Below are positions 9,117-17,335 of a stretch of DNA of 64,000 nucleotides, piece after piece (position 1 is the stretch's first letter; every line of letters starts with the position of its first letter). The position numbers and the translations under genes are program-made. The notes under the pieces are model-generated. The model had not been told where the DNA came from, did not search any database, and was given only the letters and a program-made list of their open reading frames with translations. Origin of the DNA: Pleurocapsa minor GSE-CHR-MK 17-07R (lineage in GTDB: Bacteria; Chloroflexota; Anaerolineae; Aggregatilineales; Phototrophicaceae); assembly GCA_019359125.1 (NCBI GenBank), contig JAHHHY010000008.1, positions 62,001 through 126,000 on the forward strand. Reading direction: 5' to 3'.

Positions 9117-9435
9117 GGGGTATTCCTCTCTTGATTACGACCACAAACTGCATCAGTGCGTTTCTGCGCACTGGTGGCCCCGTAAAGACTCAAAGGTGCC
9201 TATAAAAAAGAAAGAAGGGTCAGTGCGCGTTTTTGCAGGATGACTCTTGTCTGGCAGGGCAGTGCGTATCAATATTTATTACATTTTAACACCCAAAATC
9301 AGCATGACATGGTGGAAAATCGAAATAATGTTGATTTTAATTGTGTAAGTTGCATAATATTTTATGGGTAATATGAATAACAAAACCGCGCATCTTTATT
9401 ATTCATGAAACATACGGCGGGTTTATGGCGGTAAT
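9117..9435. other. AT-rich nifJ upstream region with repeated CAGTGCG
   Basis: No gene is visible. The block is markedly AT-rich between about 9261 and 9420 and should hold the nifJ promoter (minus strand), though I cannot choose one -35/-10 pair. CAGTGCG occurs at 9154, 9221 and 9260 and as its complement at 9167. The pair at 9154-9160 and 9167-9173 forms a 7-bp hairpin with loop TTTCTG in the presumed nifJ leader. These could be operator repeats. Confidence 0.4.
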
Positions 9436-9466
9436 GCAAAACGGGGTCGTCATGGTGGCGACCCCG
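9436..9466 (-). terminator. intrinsic terminator after the transaldolase gene
   Basis: Inverted arms CGGGGTCG (9442-9449) and CGACCCCG (9459-9466) form an 8-bp GC-rich stem, followed on the minus strand by TTTTGC. It lies about 65 bases past the transaldolase stop. Confidence 0.75.
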
Positions 9467-9530
9467 CTGGCATATCGTTTAATGATCGTCTTGTAGGTGT
9501 GATGCCTCGCGTTTGCTGCCGGCTGCCCTA

Positions 9531-10625
9531 TCAGCGCACGTCCGGGTTGGGCAGCATGAACGACTCGCGCACCACGCCAAGCAGCTCGTGGTACGAGGCA
9601 ATAAATCCGCGCAGCGTGCGCACGGTCGCGCCATAGCTGTCGAATTCGGGGATCGTCAGGCCGTCTTCATCGTAGGCCTTGCGGAATTCCGGCAGGTGCG
9701 TGTACAGGTCGTCGACGATGGCCGGCGCGACCGGCGTGTCGATGCGCGTCACGACGGCTACGTCTGAGGCGTTGAAGCGTTTCTGCCAGTCATAGGGAAT
9801 GCTGACGATCAGGTCACCGCCGATAAATTCCGACCAGTGCAGATGATGGCGATAGGCCGCCACCAGCAGGCGTGCGCGATAGCCGCGCTGCTGGAAAATC
9901 TGATACGCCTTTTTGGTCACGGCCACGCCTGCCCATGCTACAGACGAGGGATGCACCGTCAGGTTGTCGCGCGTAATGACCGCGTTCATCCAGTCATCCA
10001 CGCGCCCGGCCATAATCACGCAAATGGGATGGATGTCAGCGTTGCTTTTTCCTTCGGCAGCACGGCGCGCCAGGCCGCGCTCCACGGCCTCGGCGATGGC
10101 AATGGCCTGCGCCACCGTGAATGATACCGTGGCAGTAATGCTGATGCCTTCATAGGTGGCAGCCTCAATAGCCTGAATACCAGCCTGTGTCGCCGGCATC
10201 TTGACATGCAGGTTGGGCGCGAGGCTGTTGAAACGGCGGGCCTGCGCCAGCATGGCCTCCGCGCTGCGGTAATGGGCTGGATTGGTCTGAATCGACAGGC
10301 GCCCCTTGTGGCCGCTCGTGCGCTCGAAGATGGGCAGCAGCATCTTTGACGCGTGCAGCGCGATATCCTCGTAGATCTGCCACGCAATTTCCACTTCCGA
10401 CCAGGCCGGATGCTCGGTGATGATCGCGCGCAGGCGCGCATCCCACAGGCGCATGTCTTTTTTCAGCGCCGCCATGATGATGGTCGGGTTGCTGGTCACG
10501 CCGACGGCCCCGTGTTCCAGGGCGTACGTCAGTTCGTCCACCGCCGCCGAGTCATTCCAGTAGTCGGTGGGCGTGGTCCCTGCCATCTGATGAAGCGGGC
10601 TTTTCCAGGGGGTCTGTGCTGCCAT
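9531..10625 (-). CDS. transaldolase-family protein
   Basis: Transaldolases move a dihydroxyacetone unit between sugar phosphates through a lysine Schiff base. In this 364-residue protein the landmarks are TSNPTII at 44-50, the Schiff-base lysine in HVKMPAT (K142), and GISITATVSFTVAQA at about 160-174. It is longer than classical TalB and belongs to the divergent transaldolase-like branch often found in sugar gene clusters. It is 29 bases downstream of the GntR gene on the same strand and probably shares its transcript. It therefore likely serves the pathway of the divergent ABC/dehydrogenase operon. The substrate is not known. Confidence 0.87.
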   Translation of the reverse strand: MAAQTPWKSPLHQMAGTTPTDYWNDSAAVDELTYALEHGAVGVTSNPTIIMAALKKDMRLWDARLRAIITEHPAWSEVEIAWQIYEDIALHASKMLLPIFERTSGHKGRLSIQTNPAHYRSAEAMLAQARRFNSLAPNLHVKMPATQAGIQAIEAATYEGISITATVSFTVAQAIAIAEAVERGLARRAAEGKSNADIHPICVIMAGRVDDWMNAVITRDNLTVHPSSVAWAGVAVTKKAYQIFQQRGYRARLLVAAYRHHLHWSEFIGGDLIVSIPYDWQKRFNASDVAVVTRIDTPVAPAIVDDLYTHLPEFRKAYDEDGLTIPEFDSYGATVRTLRGFIASYHELLGVVRESFMLPNPDVR

Positions 10626-10654
10626 GTGCGTGTGCGTCCTTCTGCTGGCGCGGG

Positions 10655-11335
10655 CTAGGTCGTGCCGCCGCGCAGCTGAGTGTCCAGCTCCTGCTGGGTC
10701 AGTAAAATGTGCTGCTGCGCGCGTGTTTTGGCCAGCGCAGCGTCCCGCTGGCGACAGGCCTCCAGAATCCCGGCATGCTCGCGGTGAATGCGGTCACTGT
10801 TGTGCGTGGTGAACATCAGGCGATAGCGGTACAGCTCGCTGCGTTCCCACAGCGTGCGAATCACCTGAATCAGGTGCTGATTATCCAGCGCATTGTAGAT
10901 ATGCAGATGGAAATCTTTGTTCAGGTGGATGAACGTGCTGATGTCTCCGCGGTCGGTGGCGCGGCGCATCTCGCTGATCATCTGCTCCAGCCTGGTGAAG
11001 TCGGCATCGGTCAGGTGGGGGACGGCGCTGGCAATCGCTTCGCCCTCGATGAGCTGGCGCGTGAAATACAGATCGTCCATGTCGCTGACGGATACTTCCA
11101 TCACGAAGGCCCCGCGGCGCGGCTGAATCACGACCAGCCCCTCGGCTTCCAGCCCCTTCAGCGCCTCGCGGATGGGCGACATGCTGACCTGTAATTCCTC
11201 ACGCAGCTTGTCCTGGTCGATGTGCGTGCCCGGCTTCAGTGACTGCTTCAGAATGGCTTCGCGGATGCGGTTCTGAACCTGGGCGGCCAGAGTCAGGCGG
11301 TGTTCTTCAATAGGGGCAAAAGTTCGGGCTGTCAT
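10655..11335 (-). CDS. GntR-family regulator, FadR/FCD subfamily
   Basis: A 226-residue repressor-type regulator. The N-terminal winged helix (about residues 12-78) includes QVSMSPIREALKGLEAEGLV and RRGAFV. The C-terminal FCD domain keeps likely metal and effector ligands D141, H145, H187 and H209. FCD regulators usually respond to sugar acids or other carboxylates. It is transcribed away from the substrate-binding protein gene across a 323-base gap that contains a TTCGA-type palindrome, its likely operator. It probably controls both its own transaldolase unit and the divergent uptake/catabolic operon. Confidence 0.93.
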   Translation of the reverse strand: MTARTFAPIEEHRLTLAAQVQNRIREAILKQSLKPGTHIDQDKLREELQVSMSPIREALKGLEAEGLVVIQPRRGAFVMEVSVSDMDDLYFTRQLIEGEAIASAVPHLTDADFTRLEQMISEMRRATDRGDISTFIHLNKDFHLHIYNALDNQHLIQVIRTLWERSELYRYRLMFTTHNSDRIHREHAGILEACRQRDAALAKTRAQQHILLTQQELDTQLRGGTT

Positions 11336-11381
11336 GCGATGTCCTTGCTACGTCCTCGCGGTTTTCTTGACAGGTTCGTTT

Positions 11382-11409
11382 TTCGATTTTACAATTTCGA
11401 ATATCGAAC
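11382..11409. promoter_or_regulatory. candidate GntR operator (TTCGA-N3-TCGAA)
   Basis: TTCGA (11396-11400) and TCGAA (11404-11408) are a perfect inverted repeat around ATA. A second TTCGA copy lies at 11382-11386, exactly 14 bases earlier. The site sits 50-70 bases upstream of the GntR start in the divergent intergenic region, where an autoregulatory operator is expected. The link to this GntR protein is inferred. Confidence 0.5.
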
Positions 11410-11583
11410 TGCAACATGCTGTAGATACTATCGTTAAGTCTATCGCAAATGGGGCATGGCGAAACTTCGACTCCTGAACTGCACCTCTGGCACAGCACAC
11501 AGCCAGCATCTGGCAGGACAGGCATGCAGGGGGAGACAGGCAGGGAGTCCACGGCTGTACGAGAGACTTCAAAGGAGGTGTTA

Positions 11584-11640
11584 TTGTTTTTTCGGGTAAA
11601 AACTGTCAGCACTGCCAATGAATTTGATTGCGTTACTTAA
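11584..11640 (+). CDS. possible 18-codon leader peptide upstream of the binding protein gene
   Basis: AAAGGAGGTG at 11571-11580 is a near-perfect Shine-Dalgarno sequence with no annotated gene behind it. Five bases downstream a TTG opens an 18-codon frame (MFFRVKTVSTANEFDCVT) ending at TAA 11638-11640, 18 bases before the ABC binding protein ATG. It could be a translated leader. It could equally be a fortuitous purine run in the untranslated leader, since there is no conservation evidence. Confidence 0.2.
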   Translation: MFFRVKTVSTANEFDCVT

Positions 11641-11658
11641 ACCGCGTGGAGTTAAAAA

Positions 11659-12939
11659 ATGTCCCCACAAAAAAGGTTGCTTGCTCTGGCCGCAGGTCTG
11701 TTTATGCTGGGCGTCGGCACAGTTTCCGCCCAGGATGTCACCCAGATCCGTTTCGGCACCGTCAATGATCCCGCTGTTGACCGCGTAAACCAGCTCCTGA
11801 TCGAAAACTTTGAAGCCCAGCATCCCGGCGTGGAAGTCATCGTCGAATACATCCCCGGCGCTGACCTCGTCTCCACGTATACCACCCAGGCTGCGGCGGG
11901 CACCCTGCCTGATGTTGTCTTCCTCGCTGACCTGTATGTGGTGCCGTTTGCCCAGGGCGGCATCGTGTTTGACATGCAGCCGCTGGCCGAGAGCGACGAA
12001 TCGTTTGACCTGAGCGACATCTATGACAACCTGCTCGGCCTCAGCCGCGTGAATGGTGAAGGCCTGTACATGATCCCGTCGTCCTATGACGTGGTGACGA
12101 TGTACTACAACCAGTCGATGTTTGAGGAAGCCGGTGCGCCGCTGCCCAGCCCCGACTGGACCTGGGACGACTATACCGCCGCATGCACGACCATCCTCGA
12201 AGCGACCGGCAACTACTGCTTTGCCAACGGCGGCGGCCTGCCAACCTTCGACTGGTGGGCGTGGATGGTCCCGTTTGTGCAGGGCTACGGCGGATCGCTG
12301 GTCGGTGAAGATGGCATGGCCACGCTGACCACCGATGAGACGCTGGCGGGCCTGCAGGCCTACGTGAACATGTGGACAGAATCGGGCATCGCCCAGCCGC
12401 TGGACTTCGACGCGGGCGGCAACTGCTTCCTCGTTGGCGAATGCGCGACAGCCTTCTTCATCCCCGGTTTCATGTCTGCCCTGCGCTCGCTGGAGCCGCA
12501 GCCGTTTGAGTGGAACGTGGAAGTCGTCCCCAGCCATCCGGAAGGCAAGTTCACCGGCATGGGCACCTATGGCTTCGCTGTGTCCGCCAACGCACAGGAC
12601 CCGTCCCTCGCCTGGGACTTTGTGAAGCACCTCGCCTCGGCCGATGCCCAGCTCGCCATTGCCAGCAACTACGCAGGCACCCCGCTGCTGGCCTCGCTGC
12701 GTGAAGACCCGGCCATCGTCAACCTCGAAGCGCCCCCGGCCAACATCACCGCCTTCATCCAGAACGGCGAAAACGGCATTCTGCCTACCTTCTTCCCCGG
12801 CGAATGCGGCAGCCTGTATGCCGGCCAGATTGCCCAGGAAATCAAGGATGCGCTGGAAGCCTCGATCCTCGGCTTCTCCTCGGTAGCCGATGCGATGGCG
12901 ATCGCTGAAGAAAATATCAATCGCTGCCTGGGTGGCTAG
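11659..12939 (+). CDS. ABC transporter extracellular solute-binding protein, family 1 (carbohydrate type)
   Basis: A 426-residue binding protein with an N-terminal signal peptide (KR, hydrophobic core, likely cleavage VSA/QD near residue 24). The mature part has the family-1 pattern: FEAQHPGVEVIVEYIPG, LPDVVFLADLYVVPFAQGG, the YNQSMFEEAGAPLPSPDWTWDDY hinge-region motif, and a late GTYGFAVSANAQDPSLAWDF segment. GGAG lies seven bases before the ATG. It opens a plus-strand operon with two MalFG-type permeases and sugar-converting enzymes, so a sugar, polyol or sugar acid ligand is likely. No ATPase gene is nearby, so a shared ATPase elsewhere is presumed. Confidence 0.94.
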   Translation: MSPQKRLLALAAGLFMLGVGTVSAQDVTQIRFGTVNDPAVDRVNQLLIENFEAQHPGVEVIVEYIPGADLVSTYTTQAAAGTLPDVVFLADLYVVPFAQGGIVFDMQPLAESDESFDLSDIYDNLLGLSRVNGEGLYMIPSSYDVVTMYYNQSMFEEAGAPLPSPDWTWDDYTAACTTILEATGNYCFANGGGLPTFDWWAWMVPFVQGYGGSLVGEDGMATLTTDETLAGLQAYVNMWTESGIAQPLDFDAGGNCFLVGECATAFFIPGFMSALRSLEPQPFEWNVEVVPSHPEGKFTGMGTYGFAVSANAQDPSLAWDFVKHLASADAQLAIASNYAGTPLLASLREDPAIVNLEAPPANITAFIQNGENGILPTFFPGECGSLYAGQIAQEIKDALEASILGFSSVADAMAIAEENINRCLGG

Positions 12940-12968
12940 CTCGCGCTGACCTGGACGCCAGAAAACTG

Positions 12969-12996
12969 CCCATCCCCTGTTTCGGCAGGGGATGGG
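12969..12996 (+). terminator. strong hairpin without U-tract between binding protein and permease genes
   Basis: CCCATCCCCTG (12969-12979) and CAGGGGATGGG (12986-12996) pair perfectly over 11 bp around a TTTCGG loop, with no T-run after it. In this position, between a highly needed binding protein and its permeases, such a hairpin usually stabilises the upstream mRNA and lowers downstream expression. Confidence 0.6.
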
Positions 12997-13033
12997 GTAT
13001 CCGTGAAGTTGACCTGTGAGGCGAGCTTCCTCG

Positions 13034-13963
13034 ATGACTGCTATCCCTGCGAATTTCCCGGCACCCAAACGCCGCCGCCACTCGTGGCGTAAAACCATTG
13101 AAGGCTATCTGTTTATCGGTCCGGTGGTGCTGGGGCTGATCATCTGGACCTTCGGGCCGATGATCGCTTCGGCCTATTACAGCCTGACGGACTACCGTAT
13201 CGTTCAGCCGCCGGAATTCATTGGTTTCGGCAATTACATCGAGCTGTTCACGACCGACCGGCTGTTCATCCAGTCGCTCAGCGTGACTGTCCGCTATGGA
13301 CTTATGTTCATGGTCCTCGGCCAGATTGTCAGCCTGCTGCTGGCGGTGCTGCTGACGCAGAAGGTGCGCGGCATGGCTATCTTCCGCACCTTCTTCTACA
13401 TGCCCATCATCGTTCCCTATGTCGCGTCTGCGCTGCTGTGGCGCTACCTGTATAACAAAGATTTTGGGCCGATCAATGCAGTGTTGCAGGCCATCGGTCT
13501 GGACCCAATCAACTGGCTGGGCTCGCCGGAATCGTCGCTGTTCTCGATGGTCATCATGAGCGTGTGGACGGGCGCGGTGACCACCATCATCTACGTGGCC
13601 GGCCTGCAGCAGATTCCCGAAGACCTGCACGACGCGGCCAAGATCGATGGCGCGAATGCTGTGCAGCGTTTCTTTGCGGTCACCATCCCGATGCTCTCGC
13701 CGACCATTTTCTTCAACGTGGTGACCGGCTTCATCGGCTCTTTCCAGTTCTTCGTGCCCGCCTTCCTGATGACCGATGGCGGCCCCATCAAATCAACTTA
13801 TTTCTACAACCTGAATATTTACGAGAAAGCATTTAGGTGGCTGGAGATGGGCTATGCCTCGGCGATGGCATGGGTCCTCTTTATCATCATCATGGCGATC
13901 ACTGTGGTGTTGTTTCGCGTCTCCAACCGCTGGGTTTACTATGAAGGGTCAAACGAACGATGA
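13034..13963 (+). CDS. ABC transporter permease, MalF/UgpA type
   Basis: An inner-membrane permease of about 309 residues with six predicted hydrophobic segments, the first at YLFIGPVVLGLIIWTFGPMI. The cytoplasmic EAA loop is seen at LHDAAKIDGANAVQRFFAVTIPML, the ATPase contact. ATG 13034 is preferred over an in-frame GTG 18 bases upstream because AGGCGAG precedes it at usable spacing; the GTG would add six residues. Its stop overlaps the next permease start by ATGA, giving a heterodimeric MalFG-like pair. Confidence 0.93.
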   Translation: MTAIPANFPAPKRRRHSWRKTIEGYLFIGPVVLGLIIWTFGPMIASAYYSLTDYRIVQPPEFIGFGNYIELFTTDRLFIQSLSVTVRYGLMFMVLGQIVSLLLAVLLTQKVRGMAIFRTFFYMPIIVPYVASALLWRYLYNKDFGPINAVLQAIGLDPINWLGSPESSLFSMVIMSVWTGAVTTIIYVAGLQQIPEDLHDAAKIDGANAVQRFFAVTIPMLSPTIFFNVVTGFIGSFQFFVPAFLMTDGGPIKSTYFYNLNIYEKAFRWLEMGYASAMAWVLFIIIMAITVVLFRVSNRWVYYEGSNER

Positions 13964-14850
13964 CCACGCTCACCCGCCCCTCTCTGAATGCGCACGCGCA
14001 CAACCATCAGGCCCGGCGCCAGAAGCAGCTCGGCATGGGCGCTGTGTATGCCCTGCTCATCATCGGCTCGCTCATCTTCATGATGCCGCTGATCATCATG
14101 GTGGCCACCTCGTTCAAGTCGTTCAGCGAAATCAACACGTATCCGCCCACCATCCTGCCCAATGTCTGGCTGCCTGAAAACTATGCCAACGCGTGGAACT
14201 ACCAGAATACCAATTTCACGCGCTGGACGTTTAACACGCTGCTGATCATCGCGGCCACGCTGCCGGGCGTCATCCTGACCTCGTCGCTGTGCGCGTACGG
14301 CTTTGCGCGGCTGGAATTCCCTGGCCGAAAGGTCTGGTTTGGCCTGGTGCTGGCGTCGGTCATGCTGCCGCCGCAGGTCACGCTGATTCCGCTCTACATC
14401 CTGTTTTACAATCTCGGCTGGCTGAACACGTTTTATCCGCTGATTATCCCGGCATGGTTTGGCGGCGGGGCGCTGAATATCTTCCTGCTGCGCCAGTTTT
14501 ACATGCAGATTCCGCGCGAGCTGGACGAGGCGGCCACGCTGGACGGGGCCAGCCATTTCACCATCTGGTGGCGCATTTATATGCCGCTCTCGCGCCCCGC
14601 GCTGATTTCAGTCACGTTCCTCACCGTGCTGGGCATCTGGAACGACTTCCTAGGCCCGCTAATTTATCTGACCTCACCCGAAAACTATACGCTGGCGCTG
14701 GGGCTGAATATGTTCCAGGGCCTGTTCATCACGCGCACCGACTACATCATGGCGATTTCCACGCTGATGGTGCTGCCGATGATCGTGATGTTCATTGTGG
14801 CGCAGCGTTATGTGGTGCAGGGCTTTGTGACCAGCGGCCTGAAGGGGTAA
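13960..14850 (+). CDS. ABC transporter permease, MalG/UgpE type
   Basis: The 296-residue partner permease has a basic cytoplasmic N-terminus rich in His, Arg and Gln, then GAVYALLIIGSLIFMMPLIIM as the first membrane segment. Its EAA loop reads RELDEAATLDGASHFTIWWRIYMPL, and the protein ends with the characteristic QRYVVQGFVTSGLKG. Its ATG overlaps the preceding permease stop. The substrate is set by the binding protein upstream and, from the downstream enzymes, is probably a carbohydrate or cyclitol. Confidence 0.94.
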   Translation: MTTLTRPSLNAHAHNHQARRQKQLGMGAVYALLIIGSLIFMMPLIIMVATSFKSFSEINTYPPTILPNVWLPENYANAWNYQNTNFTRWTFNTLLIIAATLPGVILTSSLCAYGFARLEFPGRKVWFGLVLASVMLPPQVTLIPLYILFYNLGWLNTFYPLIIPAWFGGGALNIFLLRQFYMQIPRELDEAATLDGASHFTIWWRIYMPLSRPALISVTFLTVLGIWNDFLGPLIYLTSPENYTLALGLNMFQGLFITRTDYIMAISTLMVLPMIVMFIVAQRYVVQGFVTSGLKG

Positions 14851-14859
14851 TGGACGATC

Positions 14860-15750
14860 ATGCGCCTGGGACTGAGTGGGGCATTTCTGCCCGATGACAT
14901 GGCTGATCTTTCTCCGGAGATGCTGCGGCGCGTGCGTGCGCTGGGCTACTCTGGCATCTTTGCCCGTTTCCGCCGCAATGACCCGCACACCACGTCGCGG
15001 GAGGCGGCCACGGCTGTCAGGAGCCTGCTGGCCGACGAGGGCGTGCATCTGTTTCAGGTGACGGGCTACTGGCAGAATCTGATTACGCCGGATGAAGGCC
15101 TGCGCCAGCAGGGCGTGACAACCCTGCGCGCCGCGCTGCGGCTGGCGGGCTGGCTGGGCGCGCGCGGGGTGGATACCGGCCCCGGCTCGATGAGCCCCGA
15201 CGGGCCGTGGTTTCCGCACCCGTATAACTGGACGGCGCAGGCGCGCCAGCAGCTCGTGCGCAGTCTGCGCGAGGCCGCCCCTGCCGCCCGCGATGCCGGC
15301 GTGTATCTCAGCGTGGAGGGGCATCAGCTTGTCACGCTGGAATCGGCGCTGGTCACGGCGGAGGTGCTGAGCGAGGTCGATTCCGAGTGGGTGCGCAGCG
15401 ATTACGACTCGGCCAACTGGGTCACGCGCGAGACCGTCTACAACACGACGCAGGCACTGCGCGATGATTTCCGCATCCTGGGCCAGCGCATCGTGAGCTG
15501 CCACGCCAAGGATATCTGGCTGGAGAACCGGCTGGCGCTGCACTTGCAGGATGGCTGCCCCGGCAAAGGCGTGATGGACTTCCGGACGCTGTTCAGCCTG
15601 GCCGAGTCGCTCTCGCCAGACCTGCCGGTCATCGTGGAGGGCGCCGCCACTGAAGAAGTGGAAGAAGTCAGCCGCCTGTTCCATGCGATTGCTGCCGAGG
15701 CGGGCATCGTCATCCGCGACAGCAGCCAGCCGATGAAGGTGGCGCCATGA
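14860..15750 (+). CDS. xylose isomerase-like TIM-barrel protein 1 (sugar isomerase/epimerase family)
   Basis: A 296-residue protein of the sugar phosphate isomerase/epimerase superfamily, which usually binds a divalent metal at the barrel mouth. Likely ligands in order are E153 (SVEGHQL), D183 (SDYDSANW), H215 (SCHAKDIW) and E260 (VIVEGA). The reaction could be isomerisation, epimerisation or dehydration of a keto-sugar or keto-inositol. It starts nine bases after the MalG-type permease stop, and its own stop overlaps the next gene by ATGA. It is the first of three such barrels in the operon; they are distinct in sequence, so not a recent duplication. Confidence 0.85.
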   Translation: MRLGLSGAFLPDDMADLSPEMLRRVRALGYSGIFARFRRNDPHTTSREAATAVRSLLADEGVHLFQVTGYWQNLITPDEGLRQQGVTTLRAALRLAGWLGARGVDTGPGSMSPDGPWFPHPYNWTAQARQQLVRSLREAAPAARDAGVYLSVEGHQLVTLESALVTAEVLSEVDSEWVRSDYDSANWVTRETVYNTTQALRDDFRILGQRIVSCHAKDIWLENRLALHLQDGCPGKGVMDFRTLFSLAESLSPDLPVIVEGAATEEVEEVSRLFHAIAAEAGIVIRDSSQPMKVAP

Positions 15751-16499
15751 ACGGGCTGCGTTTTGCCGCGCCGGTTGAGCGGCGCGTGGCACTGGTGACG
15801 GGTGGGGCGCGGGGCATCGGCCGGGCGATTGCGCTGCGGCTGGCCAGCGAGGGGCGCGATATCGCCGTGCTGGATATCGGGCCGGATGTGCCGGCTGTGT
15901 GCGCGGAAATCGAGGCGCTTGGACAGCAGGCGCTCGGCCTATCCGTCGACGTGACCGACGAATCGGCCGTGCATCAGGCGGTCGCGCAGGTCGTGGCGCG
16001 CTGGGGGCGGCTGGATATTCTGGTCTGCTGCGCCGGTGTGCTGGGCAAAGAACAGGATTTCAGCCAGCAGTCGGCGGCTGAATTTGACCGCGTGATGCGC
16101 GTGAACGTGTACGGCGCATACTACTGTCATCAGGCGGCCATCCCGCACATGCTGGCGCGGGGCTGGGGCCGCTGCGTCACGATTACCTCGGCCGCACGGC
16201 TGGGCGCGCCGCAGCTGGTGCCCTATTCTGTCTCGAAAGGGGCGGTCTGGTCGCTGGTGAGTTCGCTGGGTAATGCGTATCCGGCGCAAGGCGTGTTTGT
16301 GAACGGCGTCGAGCCAGGGCGCGTGCTGACGCAGATGGTGATTCCGCGTTTTTCGGCGGAACATCTGGCCAATCCGGGCACGCCCATTGGCCGTTATCTG
16401 GACGACAATGAGATTGCTGAAGTGGCCGAGTTCCTGTGTTCCGAGCGCAATACCGCGACGACCGGCTCGATCTGGAGCTGCAAGGGCGGCGCAGGCTGA
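15747..16499 (+). CDS. SDR-family NAD(P)-dependent oxidoreductase 1
   Basis: A 250-residue classical short-chain dehydrogenase. The cofactor motif is TGGARGIG near residues 18-25. It also has an NCAG-type segment (CCAGVLG), a catalytic Ser in ITSAARLG, and the YxxxK pair in YSVSKG. The C-terminus GSIWSCKGGAG differs slightly from the usual DGG. It overlaps its neighbour upstream by ATGA. In the operon it would oxidise a sugar, polyol or sugar acid hydroxyl. The exact substrate is not predictable from the sequence. Confidence 0.9.
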   Translation: MNGLRFAAPVERRVALVTGGARGIGRAIALRLASEGRDIAVLDIGPDVPAVCAEIEALGQQALGLSVDVTDESAVHQAVAQVVARWGRLDILVCCAGVLGKEQDFSQQSAAEFDRVMRVNVYGAYYCHQAAIPHMLARGWGRCVTITSAARLGAPQLVPYSVSKGAVWSLVSSLGNAYPAQGVFVNGVEPGRVLTQMVIPRFSAEHLANPGTPIGRYLDDNEIAEVAEFLCSERNTATTGSIWSCKGGAG

Positions 16500-16537
16500 T
16501 TTTGCCTTACTTACACAAAAGGTATTGAACGAATATC

Positions 16538-17335
16538 ATGGCGGCATTTGCACTGAAATTTGCGTACAGCACGATTAACTGGGGCACCAAACCGAATCTG
16601 GCCGAGATGTTTGGCGAGATTCGCGAGGCGGGCTGGGGAGCCGTCGAGCTGTTTGACCACAGCCTGGACTGGCTGGGCACCGCCGACCATTTGCGCGGGC
16701 TGCTGGGTGGCCTGCACGTGGCGACGTTCTTTGGCGGACTGGAGCTGCCGGTGGACCAGAATCAGCTCACGGTCCACAAGCGGCGTATCGACTACGCGGC
16801 CGGCTTTGGCGCGGACGTGTATGGCCTGGTGGGCGGCGGCCGGCTGCGCTGGCGCTCTCCCAGTGAGGCGGAATACAAGGGGCTGGCCGATGCCTGCGAG
16901 GAGCTGTCGGTCTATGCCGCGACGCGCAACATGCGCACCGGCTATCATCCGCACACCGGCTGCACCATCGAAACCGGCGACGAAATCGACATCCTGCTGG
17001 GCCACACCAGCAAGACCGAGCTGTGCCTGGATGCCTCGCATATCGCGCTGGTGGACGAGGACCCGATCGCACAGGTGCGCCGTTACGCCCAGCGCACCAG
17101 CTACGTGCATGTGAAGGACTGGGCCAAAGGCAAATTTGTCGAATTGGGGCAGGGCACGCTGGGCATCGACTTTCCCGGCTTCTTCGCCGCGCTGCACGAA
17201 ATGCAGTTCCCCGGCTGGGTGGTGGTCGAGAACAGCCGCAGCGATGTTTCCCCGGCGGAAAGCGCGCGCATCAACGCGGACTATCTGCGCGGGCTGGGCT
17301 ACAGCCTGGCGGTCCCCGCACAGGAGGGCGCATGA
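16538..17335 (+). CDS. TIM-barrel protein 2, inosose dehydratase (IolE)-like
   Basis: A 265-residue sugar isomerase/epimerase-superfamily barrel. INWGTKPN near the start and YHPHTGCTIETGDEID at about 136-151 recall the NWGT and YHxHMGT motifs of IolE. Other likely metal ligands are D165 and H168 (LDASHIAL), H191 (YVHVKDW) and E231 (VVVENS). IolE dehydrates 2-keto-myo-inositol, so a keto-inositol or keto-sugar dehydratase is a fair hypothesis, consistent with the dehydrogenase next door. A 38-base gap, wider than elsewhere in this operon, precedes it. The next gene overlaps by ATGA. Confidence 0.82.
   Translation: MAAFALKFAYSTINWGTKPNLAEMFGEIREAGWGAVELFDHSLDWLGTADHLRGLLGGLHVATFFGGLELPVDQNQLTVHKRRIDYAAGFGADVYGLVGGGRLRWRSPSEAEYKGLADACEELSVYAATRNMRTGYHPHTGCTIETGDEIDILLGHTSKTELCLDASHIALVDEDPIAQVRRYAQRTSYVHVKDWAKGKFVELGQGTLGIDFPGFFAALHEMQFPGWVVVENSRSDVSPAESARINADYLRGLGYSLAVPAQEGA

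Noticed and set aside
11581-13098. A 505-codon minus-strand frame opposite the ABC binding protein
   Set aside because: The plus strand has a signal peptide, a ribosome site and binding-protein motifs. The minus product has no features.
17023-17331. N-terminal extension of the Gfo/Idh/MocA frame
   Set aside because: It overlaps the IolE-like gene, and the Rossmann fold starts at the ATG at 17332, which has a good ribosome site.
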